DNA of 35,416 bases from NCBI GenBank assembly GCA_910586715.1, contig CAJUJG010000023.1, forward strand, positions 4,754 to 40,169. Reading direction: 5' to 3'. A program made the translations under genes and the position numbers. The notes beneath the pieces were generated by a model. The model saw nothing but the letters and a program-made list of their open reading frames with translations, made no database searches and had not been told where the DNA came from. Origin of the DNA: an uncultured Lachnospiraceae bacterium. GTDB taxonomy: Bacteria; Bacillota; Clostridia; Lachnospirales; Lachnospiraceae. How positions within the stretch are numbered: position 1 is the first letter of the stretch; every line of letters starts with the position of its first letter. Below are positions 32,137 to 35,416 of the stretch, piece by piece.

Positions 32137-33318
32137 TCATTTCTTCATCATTTCTATAAAACGGTCAAACAGATACCCTGAGTCCTGCGGACCGCAGCAC
32201 GCCTCCGGGTGAAACTGCACGGTAAAAATATTTTTCCCCGTATAGTTTAATCCCTCGTTTGTCCCGTCATTGACATTGATAAACGCCGGCGTTGCAACCT
32301 TCGGGTCAAGCTTGTCCGTATCCACCACATACCCGTGGTTCTGCGACGATATGTAAACCCTTCCGGTCGTTAAATCCTTAACAGGGTGGTTGCCGCCTCT
32401 GTGTCCGTACTTCATTTTGTATGTATCCGCTCCCGTTGCAAGCGCCATAAGCTGATGCCCAAGACAAATCGCAAAAATCGGAATGTCCGTGTCGTAGAGC
32501 TTTTTTATCTCCGCAATCATGGAAGTGCACTCCTTCGGGTCGCCCGGTCCATTCGAAAGCATTATCCCGTCCGGATTGGACGCGATGATTTCCGCTGCCG
32601 GCGTCGCGGCAGGATAGACCGTCACGTCGCAGCCTCTCTGTGCCAAAGAGCAGGCGATATTCTTTTTTGTACCAAAATCCAGCAGCGCAACCTTCAAGCC
32701 CGCACCGTTTAATTTTGTGACAAGCGAAGGCTTTTTCTCGCGCTCTCCCGCTTCATAATCCGCAGCCGAAAATTTTGCGCTGCCAGAAAGCGCACCGTTT
32801 TCCGACAGGCGCCGCGCGCCTTTTACTTCATATTTTTTTGGACAGGTAACCTGTTCGACCACCTTTCCCGTTGTATATGCCTTGAGTTTTGGCAAAATGT
32901 CATCCAATTCAAACGCCTCGTTCGCCGTAATCATGCCGTTCATTGTGCCTTTTTCGCGCAGAATTTTCACAAGCGCCCTTGTGTCAATGCCGGCAATGCC
33001 TGGTATGCTGTTTTCTTCTAAAAACTGTTGAATGGAAACATCTGCTCTGAAATTGCTGAAATTCCTAGATAATTCTCTGACAATGAAACCGTCAGGATAT
33101 GGTTTTGAAGACTCCATATCGTCCTTACAAATCCCGTAATTGCCGATTAGCGGATACGTCATACACACCGCCTGACCTGCATATGACGGGTCCGTCAGCA
33201 CTTCCAAATACCCTGCCATAGACGTATTAAAAACGATTTCACTGATTACTTCTTTGTCCGCACCAATCTGCATTCCCTCAAACACGGTGCCGTCTTCTAA
33301 TATTAAAAACGCCTTCAT
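32137..33318 (-). CDS. carA: Carbamoyl-phosphate synthase small subunit
   Basis: Glutamine amidotransferase subunit of 393 aa that supplies ammonia to CarB. The N-terminal CPSase domain begins M-K-A-F-L-I-L-E-D-G-T-V-F-E-G; the class I amidotransferase triad is C285 (A-I-C-L-G-H-Q), H370 and E372 (F-H-P-E). AAAGGAAG precedes the ATG at 33318; the frame is open 19 codons further upstream but that crosses the promoter. The protein is about 30 residues longer than usual because of a hydrophilic insertion (about 165-202) between the two domains. carB follows. With only about 20 nt between the predicted transcript start and the ATG, there is no room for a PyrR-type attenuator. Confidence 0.95.
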   Translation of the reverse strand: MKAFLILEDGTVFEGMQIGADKEVISEIVFNTSMAGYLEVLTDPSYAGQAVCMTYPLIGNYGICKDDMESSKPYPDGFIVRELSRNFSNFRADVSIQQFLEENSIPGIAGIDTRALVKILREKGTMNGMITANEAFELDDILPKLKAYTTGKVVEQVTCPKKYEVKGARRLSENGALSGSAKFSAADYEAGEREKKPSLVTKLNGAGLKVALLDFGTKKNIACSLAQRGCDVTVYPAATPAAEIIASNPDGIMLSNGPGDPKECTSMIAEIKKLYDTDIPIFAICLGHQLMALATGADTYKMKYGHRGGNHPVKDLTTGRVYISSQNHGYVVDTDKLDPKVATPAFINVNDGTNEGLNYTGKNIFTVQFHPEACCGPQDSGYLFDRFIEMMKK

Positions 33319-33346
33319 TTCGCACTTCCTTTCGCATAATCGACTA

Positions 33347-33375
33347 ATTATATCACAAGTGCTTTTCGCGTTCAA
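33347..33375 (-). promoter_or_regulatory. Predicted sigma-A promoter of carAB
   Basis: On the minus strand TTGAAC (33375-33370), a 17-bp spacer and TATAAT (33352-33347). Transcription would start near 33340, giving a short leader of about 20 nt before carA. Confidence 0.8.
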
Positions 33376-33378
33376 GGG

Positions 33379-33416
33379 ATTTATTCAGGAGTTTTTCATT
33401 TATTCAGGAGTTTTTC
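33379..33416. repeat. 19-bp perfect tandem duplication
   Basis: The unit ATTTATTCAGGAGTTTTTC occurs twice head to tail (33379-33397 and 33398-33416). The copy nearer the transporter gene contains its stop codon and last codons; the other copy lies between that stop and the carA -35 box. Confidence 0.95.
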
Positions 33417-34750
33417 ATTTTTTTCATCACGGAAAAATAGCTGGCAACTAAAATGACATCCGCCCCCAGCCATGCCATGATTTCCGCATAAAAAATACCC
33501 GTCTCTCCGATTAGCATTGGCAGAAAAATTGCGGTTACGGCTCTCATAACAAACTCCGCAACACCGGAAAGCATCGGAAGCACCGTATTCCCCATACCCT
33601 GAATGGTGGAACGCGTCACATGCAGAATATAAAGAACCGGCAGAAAGATACTCATAATCGCAAGATAATAGTATGCAATCCGCAAGGTCTCATCAACCTC
33701 CCCGGGCGTACCCGAAATAAAACAGCTCAAAATCGCCCTGCCGCCAAGCAGCATGACAGCGGCAATCAGCGCCGACGTAATCAGGGAAATCAAAACAGCC
33801 GCCCGCGTTCCTTTACGAATGCGCCCGATTTTTCCCGCGCCCAAATTCTGCCCCGCATAAGTCACCATAGAATAACCATAGGAGGTCGCCGCGACTTCCA
33901 GCACGCCGTACAGTTTATTTGTTGCCGTAAAGCCCGCAATGAAAATCACACCGAACCCATTGACTACAAACTGTACAATCATTCCGCCTACGGATATGAC
34001 CGCGTTCTGAAATGCCATCGGGAAACCCAGTGTCAGCAGCTTTACGGACCGCTGTGTCTGCAGCTCAAAATCGGCAGCGCCAAGCGTCAAAATCTCGATT
34101 TTACGGATATGGTACAGACAAAACAGGCTTGAAAACAACTGTGCAATCAGCGTTGCCGCGGCAGCGCCGCCAATTCCAAGCCCAAACCCGAGTACAAACA
34201 GCAAATCCAGCGCGATATTGACAACGGCAGCAGCAATCATGGCATACAAAGGAGTCCTGCCGTCCCCCAAAGAACGCAGAACTGTTGCAAACAGATTATA
34301 GCTCATTACAATCGGAACACCCAAATACATGATGCGCAGATACAAAAGCGCATCGCCGATGATTTCCGGCGGCGTCTGCAAAAGCAGCAGTATGGGGCGC
34401 GCAATCGCCTGCCCGGCGCCCAAAAGCAGCACGGAAGACAAAAAAGACAGCAGTACGGAGCTGCCGATTGTTTTGCGCAGCGCATCATATTTTCCCGCGC
34501 CGAATTCCTGCGCCATCAAAATACCAAAGCCCTGTGTAATTCCCTGAATGACACCGAGCATCAGCCAGTTCAGCCAGTCCGCCGCGCCAATCGCCGCAAG
34601 CGCGGTTACGCCAAGCGCTTTCCCCACGACCATTGTGTCCACGACGGTATAGAGCTGCTGAAAGACATTGCCAATCATGAGCGGCAATGCAAACGTTAAA
34701 ATCAGGACAGACGGTTTTCCTTCCGTCATTGTTTTAATGCGTGAAGCCAT
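33404..34750 (-). CDS. MATE-family multidrug/cation antiporter
   Basis: Membrane transporter of 448 aa with about twelve hydrophobic segments in two related halves, the MATE architecture. Family pieces are visible near the start (P-S-V-L-I-L-T-F-A-L-P-L-M-I-G-N-V-F-Q-Q-L-Y and V-D-T-M-V-V-G) and at the beginning of the second half (L-G-F-P-M-A-F-Q-N). Such proteins export drugs or metabolites with Na+ or H+ exchange; the substrate cannot be told. AGAGGT precedes the ATG. The perfect palindrome TGTAACAATTGTTACA just upstream may be an operator. The C-terminus lies in a 19-bp tandem duplication. Confidence 0.9.
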   Translation of the reverse strand: MASRIKTMTEGKPSVLILTFALPLMIGNVFQQLYTVVDTMVVGKALGVTALAAIGAADWLNWLMLGVIQGITQGFGILMAQEFGAGKYDALRKTIGSSVLLSFLSSVLLLGAGQAIARPILLLLQTPPEIIGDALLYLRIMYLGVPIVMSYNLFATVLRSLGDGRTPLYAMIAAAVVNIALDLLFVLGFGLGIGGAAAATLIAQLFSSLFCLYHIRKIEILTLGAADFELQTQRSVKLLTLGFPMAFQNAVISVGGMIVQFVVNGFGVIFIAGFTATNKLYGVLEVAATSYGYSMVTYAGQNLGAGKIGRIRKGTRAAVLISLITSALIAAVMLLGGRAILSCFISGTPGEVDETLRIAYYYLAIMSIFLPVLYILHVTRSTIQGMGNTVLPMLSGVAEFVMRAVTAIFLPMLIGETGIFYAEIMAWLGADVILVASYFSVMKKMKNS

Positions 34751-34764
34751 ATCAAAACCTCTTT

Positions 34765-34780
34765 TGTAACAATTGTTACA
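34765..34780. promoter_or_regulatory. Perfect palindrome, candidate operator of the MATE gene
   Basis: TGTAACAATTGTTACA is a 16-bp palindrome without mismatch, located between the stop codon of the 75-aa gene and the Shine-Dalgarno of the MATE gene. The size and symmetry suit a dimeric repressor. No cognate regulator gene is in the window and no clear promoter overlaps it. Confidence 0.5.
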
Positions 34781-34782
34781 GT

Positions 34783-35010
34783 CTACATCATGGTACGCAG
34801 CTGCGCAAACAGCTCTAAGTCGCTCTGCGTAATCTTCATGTTTGTGTTGTATTCTTTTCCTGCGGGACTTGTGACTTTTATCTCGATAATCGTGCCGTCC
34901 ATGATTGCCTCGCGTCCGACTGCCTGCATAAACGGCATAAACTTGGGGTGGTTTGCGTTAAATTTGTCCCATGCGCCCTTAAATTTCATCATACTTCCAA
35001 AATCAAACAT
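34783..35010 (-). CDS. Small protein of unknown function (75 aa)
   Basis: Unrecognised 75-aa protein beginning M-F-D-F-G-S-M-M-K-F, with no TM segment or signal peptide. A strong GGAGG lies 8 nt before the ATG, and the sequence is regular (helical N-half with aromatic and Lys residues, then T-I-I-E-I-K-V-T-S-P-A-G-K strand-like part), so it is likely a real gene. It lies upstream of the MATE gene in the same direction and after the terminator at about 35100. Confidence 0.65.
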   Translation of the reverse strand: MFDFGSMMKFKGAWDKFNANHPKFMPFMQAVGREAIMDGTIIEIKVTSPAGKEYNTNMKITQSDLELFAQLRTMM

Positions 35011-35090
35011 TGTTTATTCCTCCATATTGCAATTTTCTGTTCTGTTGCCAAAAGACGCGGATTTTGCGGCGGCAGCGCTTTGCCGTGCAG

Positions 35091-35119
35091 AAAAAGTACC
35101 TCCAGCCGACGGTACTTTT
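35091..35119 (-). terminator. Intrinsic terminator after the right-edge gene
   Basis: AAAAGTACC (35092-35100) and GGTACTTTT (35111-35119) form a 9-bp stem with a 10-nt loop, three bases after the stop of the gene at 35122. On the minus strand it ends in five T. Confidence 0.75.
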
Positions 35120-35121
35120 CA

Positions 35122-35406
35122 TTATGCCAAATATGTAACGCTTTCCTCAGAAAGCTCCTTCTCAGACAATGCGGCTCTCGCCTCGTCTTCCTGAAACCGG
35201 TTAATCCGAAACAGGTACTTAACCTTTGTCTCAAAACGTCCCTTTTCGTATTTCTTAATTTTCTCCATTTTTATCAGATACGATATTCTGTGTCTTAAAA
35301 ATGCTTTCTCGATTGTCCCCTTCACAGCCGTATCATATGTCGCTACAAACGCAATTTCACGCTCGCGCACTTTTACCGGCACACTTGCCACACCTATGTT
35401 CAGCAT
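35122..35406 (-). CDS. Hypothetical protein at the window edge (94 aa or longer)
   Basis: Unrecognised protein. From the first visible ATG it is 94 aa, but only 10 bases of upstream sequence are available, the frame stays open to the edge and no Shine-Dalgarno can be seen, so the gene may start outside the window. The pattern V-A-T-Y-D-T-A-V-K-G-T-I-E-K-A-F-L and R-H-R-I-S-Y-L-I-K-M is faintly like small signal-transducing DUF2007 proteins, but this is a weak resemblance. A terminator follows it. Confidence 0.5.
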   Translation of the reverse strand: MLNIGVASVPVKVREREIAFVATYDTAVKGTIEKAFLRHRISYLIKMEKIKKYEKGRFETKVKYLFRINRFQEDEARAALSEKELSEESVTYLA

Positions 35407-35416
35407 AATTACACGA

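Overview
The window looks like a chromosomal segment of a low-to-mid-GC Gram-positive anaerobe of the Clostridia, most likely Lachnospiraceae. The evidence is gene content and order: nudF-spoIIM-xerD, recA-recX, rny, and yicC-remA-rpoZ-rimO-pgsA, together with a Spo0A-type DNA-binding domain, RqcH, glgA, QueH and a ferredoxin/iron-hydrogenase protein. Shine-Dalgarno sites are strong, and several genes have near-consensus sigma-A promoters with 16-17 bp spacers. By eye the left half is more AT-rich than the right half. There is no rRNA, CRISPR array, phage or insertion sequence.

Layout. 1-10 kb is almost all on the minus strand: xerD (own promoter and terminator), spoIIM and nudF, rny (own promoter and terminator), recA-recX (SOS-type promoter with two LexA-like boxes), and the run yicC-remA-rpoZ-rimO-pgsA, which lacks the gmk gene usually found between remA and rpoZ. 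9.9-14.3 kb (plus) is a two-gene unit for an extracellular polymer: an LtaS-like sulfatase-fold membrane enzyme and a YfhO-family membrane protein. 14.4-18.5 kb (minus) holds rqcH, glgA and a short Spo0A-like regulator. After a 528-bp gap come tRNA-Val(TAC), and on the minus strand a PaaI-type thioesterase with a one-TM DUF6273-like protein. 20.7-23.9 kb (plus) is a stand-alone carB. 24-35.4 kb is minus again: a soluble ferredoxin/iron-hydrogenase/MCP fusion, argS and queH, carA-carB (a second, different carB), a MATE transporter and two small unknown proteins.

How the genes relate. Most are housekeeping functions: chromosome dimer resolution, recombination, mRNA decay, ribosome modification and rescue, lipid synthesis, pyrimidine/arginine precursor supply. 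Three things stand out. First, the Spo0A homologue keeps a complete effector domain but has lost most of its receiver domain, including the phosphorylated Asp; 0A-box-like sites lie upstream of it. Second, a cytosolic protein joins a hydrogenase-like H-cluster domain, altered at the proton-transfer cysteine, to a chemoreceptor signalling tip, as expected for a redox or H2 sensor. Third, transcribed intergenic regions carry structured repeats: two copies of a double-hairpin element (glgA leader and carA-carB gap) and a 140-bp element with 16-bp inverted arms enclosing two hairpins.

All calls come from reading the sequence without database searches. Family names rest on remembered motifs and gene order.
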